The notes beneath the pieces are model-generated. The model saw only the letters and a list, made by a program, of their open reading frames with translations, was not told where the DNA came from and did no database searches. Positions 33,739-46,418 of a stretch of DNA of 64,000 nucleotides are shown piece after piece; the first letter of the stretch is position 1; every line of letters begins with the position of its first letter. The stretch is taken from contig JBLDXI010000021.1 of the NCBI GenBank assembly GCA_047495785.1, positions 1,984,001-2,048,000 on the forward strand, in the 5' to 3' direction. Source of the stretch: Lepidodermella squamata (taxonomy: Eukaryota > Gastrotricha). Made by a program: the position numbers and the translations under genes.

Positions 33739-36038
33739 ATGAGCAGGAATCCACCTCCTCGTAGTACATCTATTCTGTCCTTCGGTTTCACAAATGCTAA
33801 CACTGAGCGTATTCCGTCATCCAACTCAAGCGACAGCGTCATCGCACTTGGCGTAGATCATCTGCCGTTCTCATCTCGAAAATTCCCAGCTAGTTTGCTG
33901 AACGATTCTTTACCGACGAAGAAGTCATTTGGTGATAAATTCAAGGATTTCTTTATCCCTAGCCAAGCAAGCCATAGCAACGTTCCGTCTCAAACTAGCA
34001 ACTCAATATCAAACGTTGAGGACCTTTTGAAGAAATACAGCTCAGATGCGAATAGCTTAGAGCCAGGTATTTGCGAAGAGGACACAGCTTCTATTTCTGG
34101 GAATTTCAGCGCCTGTACTGTTCAAGCAGACAACATTTCATATTCTAGGCCAGTTGACTCTCGATACAACTTTCATCGTTATTACTAAGATTATTATTAT
34201 TTACAGCTTGTCGAATTTGAGCAACGCCACAGATATGTCATCGGAGCCGTGTGCCTCAACCTTGGCGAACTTGAATTCAGCCCTCGCTAAACCGAGATCT
34301 CAAGCGAATTTCGCGGCATCTAACTCAGAATCTTTTATTGCGGCATCGCTAAACCGGTCATCCTCTGCGTGCGACACTTGTCAAAGTCAAGACTCGGGAT
34401 TTTCAGATTATCAGAGAAATCTGAGATCGCCGCCTCAAAATGCTGAGAAAGAAGACTCCACCAAAGGATTGGCCAACTTTTTTTCGCGGTAATTAAACAG
34501 CGTCTCTGTATTTACGGGCTGTGTTTACATGGTGTTTTTCAGAGGCATATTTTCCCGGCTGAAAACATCCGAACCCAATAGAGAAAAAGTGCCAAATGGG
34601 ACCAACAAGAAACATTCGGATGAATTTATGACCAAAGCAACTCAGGTATGTGTATCTTGATGCAGTCATGTTTGTTAAGCTGGCGTATTTCCGCTGTTTT
34701 GCCGCGTCCTGCTTCGCGTTAATTTTATGCGTTGGCGTTTTACAGCTGTGTTTAGTATATTTAATAAAGCAGCTTCACGCTTAATAATGCTTTACTCATG
34801 TATCATGCATGTAGCAAAGTCATATGAAATTTTTTCAATGCAGACTTGGATAAACGATATCTTGCCTCAGTGGGATCGTGGCTCTCGGCGTTGGCGACAA
34901 ACTCACGAATTATGGTGGCTAGGCCTCCCACCAAAGGTGCGTGGGCAGGTGTGGAAACTGGCTATTGGCAACGACTTGCATATAACGCAAGACCTATATC
35001 AGTAAGCCTAGTTCTATTTCAGAAGAGGTGAAACTTTATTATCCCATATTCTCCAGAATCTGCTTAGATCGAGCCGCCTGTGTCTTTCAGCATTTGAACA
35101 GCGAAAATTCATCATCTCAACTTCCTTTCGCTGAAACGCTTCAATCAGGGCTGTGCAATACCTTGAATGTGGCCCCATCATTAAAAACAAGTTTACCAGT
35201 TGCTGACAAGCCGTTGCTTCAATCACTTCCGTCGATTCTGCTTGACCTATCCCGTACATTTCCTCAACTGGGGCTTTTTCAAGATGGTGGTCCAATGCAT
35301 GGGGCGCTTAAAAATCTCCTCTCCGCATACACATCATACCGCCCAGACATAGGCTACGTTCAAGGAATGTCGTTCATTGCATCCATGCTGCTTTTAAATA
35401 TGGACGAATTCGATGCGTTTGTCGCCTTCACTAATATCATCAATCGACCTATACATCTCGCCATGTTCTCTGTCGATCGAGGGCGAATATCAGCATACGT
35501 GGCTACTTTCAAGAAAATGCTGTGGTCTTTAATGCCTGAATTAGCCGGTCATTTTGCTGCCCATAGACTTTCGCCTGATGTGTATCTGTAAGATTTATTT
35601 TTATGAACCGAAATTCTGATCGACAATTTTCTTCCTAGGTTTGAATGGTTGCTGCCGATTTATTGCAGATCGTTTTCTTTAGACGTTGTCTCAAGAATTT
35701 GGGATGTTTATATTCGCGATGGAGAAAATTTTCTATTCAAAGTTGCGCTAGGTTTGTCTACCTTAATCTTATCTGCAAATCGATAATTTTCGTCCGATTT
35801 TTTTTTAGCAATATTAAAGCAAAACGAAGCGAGTTTAATGGCCAGTGATTTCGATCAAATGGTAGCAATATTGGCGAATGTGCGAGCTCAAGCGGAACTA
35901 ACACATGGCGACCAATTATTTATCAGCATTCACGCTGTCTCTAAAACTAGAATTTCTTCATCCGAATCATTTTCGAAGCTGCTGGAGGAATCGATAAATG
36001 AAGACGCTGATCGTTGGTGCGAAAACCTAAGCACTTGA
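33739..36038 (+). CDS. TBC1D14: TBC1D12/TBC1D14-like Rab GTPase-activating protein
   Basis: Seven exons (33739-34177, 34233-34488, 34543-34645, 34844-35001, 35057-35587, 35639-35751, 35809-36038) join in phase to 609 residues; introns 1-3 and 5-6 are about 50-60 nt. The N-terminal 270 residues are Ser/Asn-rich and disordered-looking. The TBC domain starts near LWWLGLPPKVRGQVWKLAIG and includes the arginine-finger region (LLDLSRTFPQLGLFQDGG) and the glutamine-finger motif (YRPDIGYVQGMSFIASML), then RIWDVYIRDGENFLFKVAL. Both catalytic residues are present, so it should act as a Rab-GAP; TBC1D12/14 act in endosome recycling and autophagy. The exon 1/2 junction is my best phase-consistent choice (55-nt intron). 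Confidence 0.85.
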
Positions 36039-36756
36039 GTCTGCTCTAATAATGAGTATCTGCATTCTATGGCGAGCAATTACGCAAATCCCTCAGTTTC
36101 ATGTTGTGCTTCGTGCTGCGAAATCGAGAGTTGTGACCCGCCAGCCAACCAACTCCACATATGATATTTTTGTCGACAAATTTGTTTCGGCACTGGCGCG
36201 TATAAAATATCGAGTCTTTCTTTGTAAAGTTCTACACTTCTGAGGGTTGTTATGCCCATCAAGCATCGAATTCCCGCGATGCCAATGTCGGCATGCCCAC
36301 GACGTGCTGTAAAATTAGTGAACTGCACTTGTCATACACAAACACAAACACACGATGATAAAAAATCAATGTTTCTTGACTTGCTGGATACCAGCACGTT
36401 TCTACTGCGGCAGCATAAACAACGTTTTTAATGAAATCGATAATGATAATATAAAAACCTTACGGCTTGGTGCATGATACCTTATGAAGTAGTTACAGAG
36501 AGAACGGAAAAAATTATATTTTCGTTTGTGCTACTATGAACTCTGCACCATTTGAAATGCACTGGATTGAACGATGGAAAAATTGATTCCTTATTTTCAG
36601 CTAATTTTATTGCTGTCAATTGTTATTCGATAGGATTTCTATACCGAGCAAATTTTTATTGTTGCGTTTTATGCTGCATTGTACTAATAATTTATTGGTA
36701 GTTACAACGGAAATTAGTGAAATAAATCAAGGATCTTTTAAATCGGTTTTTTTTAA
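36039..36756. other. intergenic between convergent TBC and TRPC genes
   Basis: AT-rich 3' flanks of both genes. No supported exon, repeat or RNA. Confidence 0.5.
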
Positions 36757-39700
36757 TTAAAAGTCAACAGTTTCTGAAATGGTGAATATGTCGTTGCTGC
36801 TGGACGTTTTATGCCCGCGCCTGTGCGGTAGATCGTGATGTAGAGCATCTCTGAACGAGTTCTTGTTTCTGCGCCGGCGTGACATGCGCATGTATTCGTT
36901 TTCTATATGACTTCGACGAGACGAAGCAGAATCGATGTTGCCCAGCTCTGAAACTAGTGGTACAGAATGACTTCGTCCGATCGCAAAATACTTGCGTTCT
37001 AAAGCAATAATATTGTATGTGGAAATGGTAAAAATTGTTGAATGAACAAACTTGCTTCTGCGGCACGAGGCTCATCCAACTTTGGCGACAGAGTTACCGA
37101 AGAGGAAGCTGAAAGATGTTGTATATAATCGGGAATTTTCATGCTGTTGAAGCGCAGAATTTCGAGCAGTTCGAATTTGAACGAGGAAATGTCCTGTTTT
37201 ATTTCTACCAAATCGTCTTCAGTCACACCAGCAAATGCAAGATTCTGCTGTCGCTTGATCAAATATCGCTTGGCCAGTTCCCGTACTACCTGCTGATACC
37301 TGAATGTCCGGTCTTGGGTGCGAAGAGCGATTTCCTGAAATTAGCGAAATTAAGTATCGATTATTCGGTGCTATGTTCCTGAAGCAATTTTCGCACTTCA
37401 ATAAATAGATCGTCATCCTTCTCTACGAAGACATTTTCTGTTGTAACCGTGCCAACTTTTCGGTCGCGCTGCATCACGGCGAGGAAGCGGCAGAAATCCG
37501 ATACGCTTCTGTACAGAGTTCGAAAACCTGAGACAGATGGTATCAGGTTGAACGGAACTGGAAGTTCATATCCATCCTCAAAGTAGCACAGCCAAAGTTT
37601 AGCTAGAGCGAATTTCCACTCAACATCAGCGTGGCGCTGAATTTTCTTGTACGAATCACTCATCATAGCGATCAAAGCATTGACTGAGATAGAGGTAATA
37701 CAGGGGAAATTCTATCCAGTAACATTTTCTAAGCCAAATAAAACTCACCCAAAACAATCATGCCCATGAAAGTATAAGTTCCAAACATTAGCTTTCCTAC
37801 GAAAGCCGTCAACGTGTGGTTTCCCATCATGTCAAGGTCCTTCAGTTCTATCAAGCTGAATAATCCCCAATATAGCGATTGTAGAATTTCGAAAATCCTA
37901 CGCGAAACATTCAATTTTGAGATATTCAATACGTTGCTTTTTCAAACCCTCCGAAACCATTATTATCGGGCAATCGATCAGCTGTTACATTGTAACCAAC
38001 GCTGTTAAGGTTTGACAGTTCAGAATCCGTCGGGCATTCTAGAGGAGCAGCAGTTCGATTGTTTGCGTAAAACCAATAAATTTGACTGAGTCCACAGGTG
38101 AATGCCAACATCAGCACTGAATAAACAACGCCGAATTTTGCTATGTCGATTAGCATGCGGCCAAAAGCTATTTGCAGAGGACCAATATGAGACGAAACCG
38201 TAAAGATGGAAATCAACTGGAGGCAGGCGAACACGCTGGCAACTGCAAATATGCACTCTCCAACCAAATTAGGATCGGTGCCAGACCAGAGTGGACGAGG
38301 GAGAGCCGAATAGGCATTATTTTCACAACGCTTTGTAAAACAATCATTTGATAATTCAAAAAACGAAGCTTAAATTCTAAAATTACGGTGGCCATAACAA
38401 TTGCACGAAGGAAAATCGCACAAACGAACAGATTATTGTAGACGAACTTGAGAAGATTCCACCTGTTCCCTAAATAGTCTTGGAGGCTGTAATGCATCAA
38501 TGCTACCAAGGGAGAATTGTTATTAAAAATTTTCGCGACATTGACAAGATCTTACCTTTTGCTTCCATCCACACGTTGCCGATAACGAAAAAGCAAACGA
38601 CCAGCTCTGTCGCTGTCGGATATGGTCCCCTATTGACTTGACTGTCATCGACTGAAAATGTTTTAATGTCAAATCTCTGCGACGCCAGCATGAGCATAAC
38701 TGAAAAGAAGGAAATATGTTGATAGGATCAAGTCATCATGCAACAGCTTTCATACGAAGGAAAAACATAAAAGATGCCGAATGGCAGACGAATTTTATGA
38801 ATGGCTGTCGTATCAATCTGCCCAGCTTGCTATGCGGAGCCAGAATATTAGCAAAGCACAGAAATGGCGATATTAATCCTTCAGAAATAAATTTGATAAA
38901 AAATTATTTGCGTTGCCATCAATTAATACCGATTGTAGTCAGAACGGCAAATTGAGCCCCTAGCGGCATTTGGCGAAAGCCGGGAATTGCCGAGTACCAT
39001 ATCGACGACAGAAACTGCTGGCAACTTGGATGGGCTATGAACTGACGAGAAAAAAACAAAATCAGGTACCAGAATTTTAAAGCAAGAATATACCTGTTTC
39101 TGTTTGTACTTGATGGCTAGTTTCAACCTAGCAAGATTGTAAATTTCGTGTTGATTTCCGCAATCTTCATCGCTGATGGTGGCGTTCGAAGAATTCCGCC
39201 GCCAAATGACAGATCGTTGGCGTTCTTCGAAATATCGAAGCTCAGGATCGTAATTTAAGACAGTCAACAATTCGCCGGAATCTCGCACCTGGTCGAGCAA
39301 ATCGACGGCGAACTGGCGGCATTGCGCCGCAAGTCGGTTGTAGTCACCTTGAAATTCAACTTCCAATCTTGCCAGTTGCGTTAGCTGCGTGGATAGCTCA
39401 AAAGTTGTTAGCAAAGGATCCCGGCTCGTTAAACATATCAATGAAGGACTCGAGAGAGCGCTGTAGGTATTTAGCCTTGAAATATTGGAATATTATAAAT
39501 ATTTGAGAGGTTGAACTGCATGGAAAAACTGGTGAAATCCAATGAGTCATCATAATATTTTACCGGGATCGTGAATGGCCAAGGCTGTTAAAGTTGAACC
39601 CCCTCGCCCCACACTGCTGGCATTTGCACCTGACATCATGAGGATGCGGAATTGAGAAGCCACCATCCAGAAGTAGATGAATAATGGCGTAATTGTCCTT

Positions 39701-40452
39701 AATTGCAGCCAGTATAATAGGTGTCATGTCTACGAATTATCGAGAAAAAAAAATACTAAGTTATTTGTATGCAATTGAGTTACAAAGACTAACCCGGTGT
39801 AAAAGAGGTTGACGGCAATTCCCCAAATATGCCAAGAAGATCTTTCTTTTTGCTGGCGTGATTCAATAGCAAGACAACAGAACCGATGCTGTCGTTCTGA
39901 ATAGCGTGTAGCAAAGCATCTCCAACATCAATTTGATCATATTCTGCTCCAAGCGGTGAACATATGCCTTATAGCCATGTTAAATAATTTTACACTCACG
40001 TAACAGCAGTTCGACCAATTCCAAATTTTCGTTTTCGATCGCTATTCTTAACGAAGATCTTCCTAGATCATCGGAGCAATTGATGTTTAACCCAGTCATC
40101 TCAGAGTCGCTGCCGTACAAATTGCGATTGTTGCAGCGGTCTGCTGCGTCGTTTTCCAGCATTTTTCGAACGGTTGGTAAGTCGCCCCTGCTCACCGCAG
40201 TTAAAAATTGGCGATCTTTTGGGCCCAAGTGAGTGTGTGTTGAAAATGGAGCGCTCTGTGCGAAATAAGCAAACGTCGGCCATTATGGAATAATGAAAAG
40301 CATGATGCGTGGTGCCCTACCTCAACGCTGTCCTTGCGAACGTAGCCCAGCCGCTCGATCAGGCTGGCCGGTGGTTGTAAAATACCACTGCGTCTCTTTG
40401 ATTTCAGCATTTTTGGCAAAAACACATCGTTTATTATCTCTGTGGTTGTCAT
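36757..40452 (-). CDS. TRPC: TRPC-family cation channel
   Basis: Thirteen exons (40452-40321, 40255-40000, 39943-39794, 39729-39564, 39475-39094, 39041-38930, 38699-38556, 38502-38387, 38330-37948, 37897-37749, 37683-37397, 37334-37052, 36998-36757) join in phase to 933 residues. The N-terminus has ankyrin-type repeats ([54 protein letters not shown]) and the TRPC-specific CKC..C...HSRSR block. A six-span channel core follows: [20 protein letters not shown] matches the TRPC4/5 S4-S5 region, and [18 protein letters not shown] is the pore helix/filter. After S6 comes the TRP box ([17 protein letters not shown]) and a helical C-terminus. TRPC channels pass Ca2+/Na+ downstream of phospholipase C. 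The final 80 residues are basic and Ser-rich, ending TISETVDF, which is not a clear class I PDZ ligand. Confidence 0.9.
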
Positions 40453-42381
40453 TGTTGGAAACGTTCGTAGCGTTGGGTCCTCACCGCGAAAAATGCTGAG
40501 CGTAACCTCTCGATAAGTGCTTTAGGCGTGATAAATTGCATGCAGTGAAGGCTATTTATACCGGTAATGCTTAAAATCTGAGCGTCAAGTTAAAATTGAA
40601 GGACCGCCTGTCAAAATATCGATTCATAATTATCGGCTGCATCTCTCAGCGTCTAATTTGATTCTTTATGCCGAAATGCTCATGGAAATGCTATGAAATC
40701 AGCCATGATTCGCCCAGGTGATGATGAAATTATTTCGTAATAAGAGACGACAGGAAACATATATCAATATTTTAAGGTAGCATAAATGCAGCAATTATTC
40801 TAAAACGTGGCTTCCACGAAAATTTGCAAATTTGGCATTCATACGTATCCATTTGTTGGAAAACGGCGTAAAAAAAAATTGCATTGTCAGTATACTCTGC
40901 TGAAAGCCTTTGCCTCTCTGGCTTTGTTGGTCGGTGTCTATAAACTGTAGTCACTGGCTATAGTTCAATAAAAAGCTTCTGGATAACTTGTAAATCGTTT
41001 ATTCAGCAGGGTATAAATCTCGTGACAAGTACTTGAACGTAATAACATGACGATACACACTTCCATGATTCCCTTCATTCTGGAAATTCGTTAATAAACG
41101 TTTGCCCATACCGGCACGAAGATCGGTGAACAAAGGGGTTAAATCATGATCACCCATGTTCACCACCAGCGACCAGCAAACTTTCGACCGTTGTTCGACT
41201 CAAAATTTCCGTAGCCAAGAAATAGCGTAGGCTGTGCCACGTGAAAATTCGGTCAAGGTAAATCTTACCATGGTCGCAAAGATGTACAATCTTCTAGTAC
41301 GATCATGGATTTTTATTTTTCTTCCGGTGATAAAAGCGAATTCTCGGCTGTGCGACGGTATTCTTTTCTTCGCTAAAGCGTATCGCCAGTCGCCAGATAT
41401 GTAACGGGAAATTCCATTAAAACGTGGACGAAAATGCCGTCGTAAATTTAAGAGTGTTGTGAACTATGGTTGAATGATGTTGAGAAAAGCACAGCCATAA
41501 GCCAATTTTCAGCTGATTTACGGCATTGACGATTGGCGATGAAAATCATGACTGCAATCGGTTGGATTCCGAGCCGAACTGCAATATCCTCTTACATATT
41601 ATTTTAAAAGGAAACAGCCAATTAGAAGCCCTATTAGAAGTAACCTGGCAAGTCGAGGAGGTGCAGAAATTTCCATCCGTACTACAATTGAGTATGCGTA
41701 CTCGTGTGCGTAGCCCGTAACTAATGGCGCGTTTGAAAGTGGCGTTCCGCAATGACCTTCTAACACAAAACACTTAAGAATAATTAAAAATTTGTCAATT
41801 TTTGTTTTTATTGTGATATAATCATATTTCAATATCATTTTATTGCAATTAAACGACAAGGTCAGTCTTTGGCGGGAACATCCAAAATCGATCATCGATT
41901 GACGGAAAAAGCAGGTGGGAGTGACGATCTATTCCTAGGGCCTATTGTAGGCAACTCACTTTTTATGTAAGGACTCTGGCCAGTGTAATAGATGCGCAAC
42001 TGCGTATCACCTCGCTGTTAGAAACAGCAAAAGAGCTGTTTTACTCATTGAAGATCATAAAGAAGATGTCCCTGTAAAGTAATAAACACGCGCAGTTCTG
42101 ATCGAAAATGCCATGAATTTTTACATTCTGCATAAAATTCCTTGGTTTCTAGCTTCCAGTTATCCTTTGTTATGTTTAAAAACTCTAAAAAATTATGACC
42201 GTTTTTCAGTTCATTTTCGCTCAACAGTTAAATTACTTTAGGAATACAGCTTGTTGCTTGTTTGACATTGACGCCTAGAGCTTGGATTTCAGCTTTCTAT
42301 CTCATTAATCCTACTAATAAGTCATGTAATGCCTAATGACGCGGTATTTTTACCATCAGCATAGCATTTTTGCACATTACG
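40453..42381. other. intergenic between divergent TRPC and MCMBP genes
   Basis: About 1.9 kb without a supported exon; frames seen on either strand are short and random-looking. A pyrimidine-rich stretch ending ACCATCAG lies 22 nt before the MCMBP start codon and could be a trans-splice acceptor. Confidence 0.5.
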
Positions 42382-44381
42382 ATGAAGGAGGTTAGCTTCG
42401 AAACCATTCTAGCTCCGATCAAAGCCATCGATGCTTTGTTCGAATCACGTATGCCTCAGATAAACTGTGGATGCTTTGATAATCTCGTATATTGATAGAA
42501 CCAAATGTCGCTGTGTCTTCTCAAGCAGTCATTGATCATATTCGGAGCCAAACTGATGGTTATTGCGCAGTGAGTAATTAGTTGTGACTTCAAGTGTTGA
42601 TCTAACACTTGGACATTTTACAGATCCCATGGCTTATTCCTGACGCCATTTCGCTTGCCCAGCATCATCAACTTGTTCGCATCCGAGGAATGGTTCAAGA
42701 TATGCCTGGTATGATTTTAATATCTGAATAAGTTGAGTTTGAGTCGAGATGTCCTGAAGGAACGGAGCCCTACGCTGAGCGTTACAAAGTGGCGAAGGAT
42801 AACACAACTGTCTGGCGCTACGGTCGTTACAGGGATAAAGTTGAGATCGGCGATGAATCTCCGAATGTGGTTGATTCAGCTATCGACGACAGCCATACAG
42901 TTCTTAATGACCGTCATGTTATCGTAGTCAATTACTTTTCCCCAAGTCAATCTGAATTTTTGAAATCGGAAACAACTCAATATGCAATGCGTCAGTGGAG
43001 TCGTCTCAAAGACTCTATGGATAGCAGCAGTAGCGAAACTCCCAAGAAATTCGGATCCGTTGTTGTCAAGTGCTATGACGATTTCTCGCCCAAGTTGAAT
43101 GATGTTTGTGACTTCATCGGAATTTTGAGCCTGGAAACTTTCGAACCTCCCAGCCAAAGTCCTGCCCCACATTCACTAGAATTTGATCTTCCCTGGTATT
43201 ACCGCGAAGCTATGCCGATTCTTCATGTCATCAGCGCTGAAAAAATCACTAAGCAATGCGATGTATTGCGTCCGTTCGTAATTTCTGGCAAGCCATTTAT
43301 TTCATTGCAAAATTCCATTACAATTTATGCGTGATTACAGATAATGTTCCGATGAAACTGAACGCCGAAATCCGCGAGAAGTTGATCAGCGCGCTGACAT
43401 CCATCCTTTCTGGTGATCGCATGACATCCGAGTTGCTACTTTGTCACCTTATATCTTCGATTTACGGCCGTAGTGGAGCTATGGCGTTGGGAAACCTTTC
43501 GCTAAACATTTGCGGGGTTCCTCCTAGCTCTGAAACTTACCAGTCACCCGTGGACAAGGCCGCTGAGTTGTTTCAAAAGATTCTGGCTCATGTAACTTAA
43601 TCAGTTATTCTTTTTCAAATTCACGTCAAGAATTTAAACAGGTTGAATTGCTGCGTGTTTCCATCGCCGAGCTGAATAAAACCTCATCGGATAGCGGATT
43701 GGAAATGCTACCCAAGTTCATTCCGACTGAAACTCGTCTGAAGCAGGGACGTCTGCAGCTGCCCCGCGGAGCACAGCTCTTGATTGACGAAACAGCCCTA
43801 GAATCTGGCAAGCTGGATGAAAATGGTGATTTTCTGGTTTAAAACTTGGCCACGAATGTGTAACAATATTTTGTTCAGGTATAAAAGTGCTCACTGCTTT
43901 GGGTGAAATCGCTCAATTCCAGAGAATGTACTACGACTTCGTTTATTATCAGAAGGAATTTGACGCCGAGTACAACGTTCTAGTCTTTTCAGACTACAAA
44001 GCTTTGGTCAAGTGTTTAATCACAATTCCACTGGTTGCTTCGAATCAGCCGCCAGTTGAGCCCGTTTTTCAGCCTGTCGATTTCTACCAAATGGCGGTTT
44101 ATTTAGCTGCTGCTCGCGACGCAGTTAATGATTTCGAACTATCTCCGGCCATGCAGGAGACCATTGCTAACGATTTTGCTAACATTCGCAAAGAGATGGG
44201 CACCGATGGATTTACCGCCGATGACTTGAGCACAATGATTGTTCTCGCTCGCTGGTTGACGATTTCGATGGGTAAACGCGAACTTACGGAAGATATCTGG
44301 TCGAAAGCGAAAGATCTCGAGCGTGAACGTCGCGAACGTCTTGGCAAGTTTTCGAAGCGCCCAACCGAGCGTGCCAACTGA
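42382..44381 (+). CDS. MCMBP: mini-chromosome maintenance complex-binding protein
   Basis: Seven exons (42382-42448, 42529-42569, 42624-42708, 42733-43287, 43341-43591, 43641/43642-43825, 43879-44381) join in phase to 561 residues. Family blocks in order: VRIRGMVQDMP; WRYGRYRD; VVKCYDDFSPKLNDVCDFIG; ILHVISAEKI; LLLCHLISSIYGR; GRLQLPRGAQLLIDETALES; YYQKEFDAEYNVLVFSD; and LSTMIVLARWLTISMG near the end. MCMBP binds MCM3-7 in the nucleus, helps assemble and unload the replicative helicase and supports sister-chromatid cohesion. Length is slightly below the usual 600-640. Two unusual introns: intron 3 appears to be only 24 nt (42709-42732), and intron 4 is best explained by a GC..AG pair. The next gene starts 126 bp downstream on the same strand. 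Confidence 0.88.
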
Positions 44382-44507
44382 ACCCAGTGAAAACTATTTT
44401 CTGATCTAGTGACTTTTTTCGCCATAGAATCTCTTTTGATGCCTATCATTGCATGCTCAACAAGTTCAAACATAAAGCCGTAACTATGATTTTATAGATT
44501 TTTAACA
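44382..44507 (+). promoter_or_regulatory. operon-like intercistronic spacer with acceptor
   Basis: Only 126 bp separate the MCMBP stop from the PNGase start. TTTTATAG ending at 44496 is an acceptor-like site 11 nt before the PNGase ATG with no upstream in-frame exon, as expected for trans-splicing of a downstream operon gene. There is no canonical AATAAA in the spacer; CATAAA at about 44470 is a possible variant signal. Confidence 0.5.
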
Positions 44508-46418
44508 ATGGCTCGTAGTTTGCCGTCAGCTTTCGAGCTGCGTCTCCGTGGTTCTGTCGAGTACATCCAGCAGCATGAAGATCCTATCGTGCAAACAATG
44601 GCGCTGAGTATTTTGCCTCAAGATCGGCTCGAGCGTGAAGCTCTGGCCGTGACTGATTGGCCTTACGATAACGAAATAAGAATTCTAGCCCCGCTGGTTC
44701 ACTGGTTTAAAAACGAGTTCTTCAAATGGATGGACCAGCCCGACTGCTCGGACTGCAAAGCACCAACCACCGTACCATACCAGCCGCCTGATGATGAAAT
44801 CAATAGATCTGGAGATCGGGTCGAGTTTTACCGATGCAGCGTCTGCCGGCGGTTAGAACGTTTCACTCGTTACAATAGCCCTGCGATTTTGTTAGAAACT
44901 CGGCAGGGCCGTTGTGGCGAGTGGGCTAATTGTTTCTACCTGCTTCTGCGCGCCCTTGGACTGACGGCTCGTTACGTTGTTGATTGGACAGACCACGTAT
45001 GGACGGAAGTATACTCGAAATCGACGCGGCAATGGCTGCACGTCGATCCGTGTGAGGCGGCTATTGACAAGCCGCTGATTTACGAAGCTGGCTGGGGTAA
45101 GAAGTTGAGCTACGTCATCGCATTCAGCAACCAAGAAGTCGTTGATGTCACATGGCGGTATGTGCGAAACCGGAAAGAAGTTGCAACTAGACGCCGGGAA
45201 GTTTCCGAAAAAAATCTTGTCGAGATTTTGAAAAGCATCAACCGCCAGATGCAAGATCAAATGACAGTTGAAGAGAGGAATCAGCTTGCGCTTCGTCGCA
45301 TGTGGGAAATCGCTGATATGTTGAAGCCGCGAAAGGTCAATCAAGCGGAAAATGTGGGTCGGCAGTCGGGCAGTGCTCAATGGCGAGTTTCTCGCGGTGA
45401 GGCGAAGTCCTCTGAATGTTCGTCCGCCTCAAGATCAGGCGTCAGTATCAAACCGTCTGCGGATGAGTTGAAGCAAGGCCGGTTATCACTGACATACAGT
45501 TGTGCGTTGGATAAATACGAACGCGGCGATGGAACTTCTCATGGCGGGTGGCAGTCTCTTGTTTCGAAATCGTCGAATGTCTTCAGGAAGGTTTGTAATT
45601 CCCACTTATAACTTTCAGTATGTAAAACGCTACTATTGGGTTGAGTTTTTAATTTTTCATAATTAACCGTTTGAAGTGCAATTCCCAACCACCATGTCCA
45701 CGATTTCACCAGAGAAATTTGAAAATAGCTGAAAAATTCAGAAAAAACCCGATCGGTAATTATCGGTATTTTACCCACATTTCTCGGAATTTTTTTATTC
45801 TTGTTATCAAGCTAATTACGATTTGTATGGCCATGAGATGGGACATCGCCTCTCGTTTTAGGCTTTCTGATTTTCTTTCTCTTGTATTTTCTTTGTTTGC
45901 GTTACTTATAAAATAAACTTGTATATTTATATTGTTTTTCAAGGTGGAGCGTGATTGGAAAATGGCGTACATTTGCCGAGAGGAAGGGAGTGCGGAGTCT
46001 ACAGTCGGTGAAATCTCATGGTTTATTGATCTTCGAGGTATGATTTGCATCTGTTTTAATTTATTAATTTCAAATTTATTTCGCTAAAGATTGCCCTGCC
46101 GGTGTCGAAATTAAATCAGCCGATATTTCGGCTTTGATAAGTGAAACATTCGCTGTCGGCGCTGTCATGAAACTTCGAATTAGCTCGTCAAATGACTCAT
46201 CCAGCTCAACCATTTTCGAATCAAATCTACCCGCGAGCAGGGTAACCCTTCGAAAAGGCGAGCATTTTAAGGAAAATCTACGAACGTTGGTTGTAAGCGT
46301 GACGATGACCGGTGGTAGTGGCCAGCTGGCGTGGCAGCACGCTCAACTTTTCCGCCAATCGATTATTACCGATCGCCAGAACCCGGCTTTCCAGCTCAAT
46401 TTAGAGCTAGGCAATTGA
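44508..46418 (+). CDS. NGLY1: peptide-N-glycanase (TGc plus PAW domain)
   Basis: Exons 44508-45590, 45944-46037 and 46090-46418 join in phase to 501 residues. The transglutaminase-type core shows a zinc site (CSDCKAP, then YRCSVCRR) and the catalytic triad Cys in GRCGEWANCFYLLLRALG, His in VVDWTDHVWTEVYS and Asp in WLHVDPCEA. The C-terminal third (VERDWKMAYICREEG, WFIDL, then LAWQHAQLFRQS) is a PAW domain that binds mannose glycans. The enzyme strips N-glycans from misfolded glycoproteins retro-translocated from the ER before proteasomal degradation. There is no N-terminal PUB domain (vertebrates) and no thioredoxin domain (Caenorhabditis PNG-1). The close MCMBP gene upstream suggests co-transcription. 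AATAAA at 46523. Confidence 0.92.

Noticed and set aside
36809-37075. Minus-strand frame with [13 protein letters not shown] near the TRPC 3' end
   Set aside because: It is a shadow: the real last exon (36998-36757) uses another frame that joins in phase with the TRPC helix exon.
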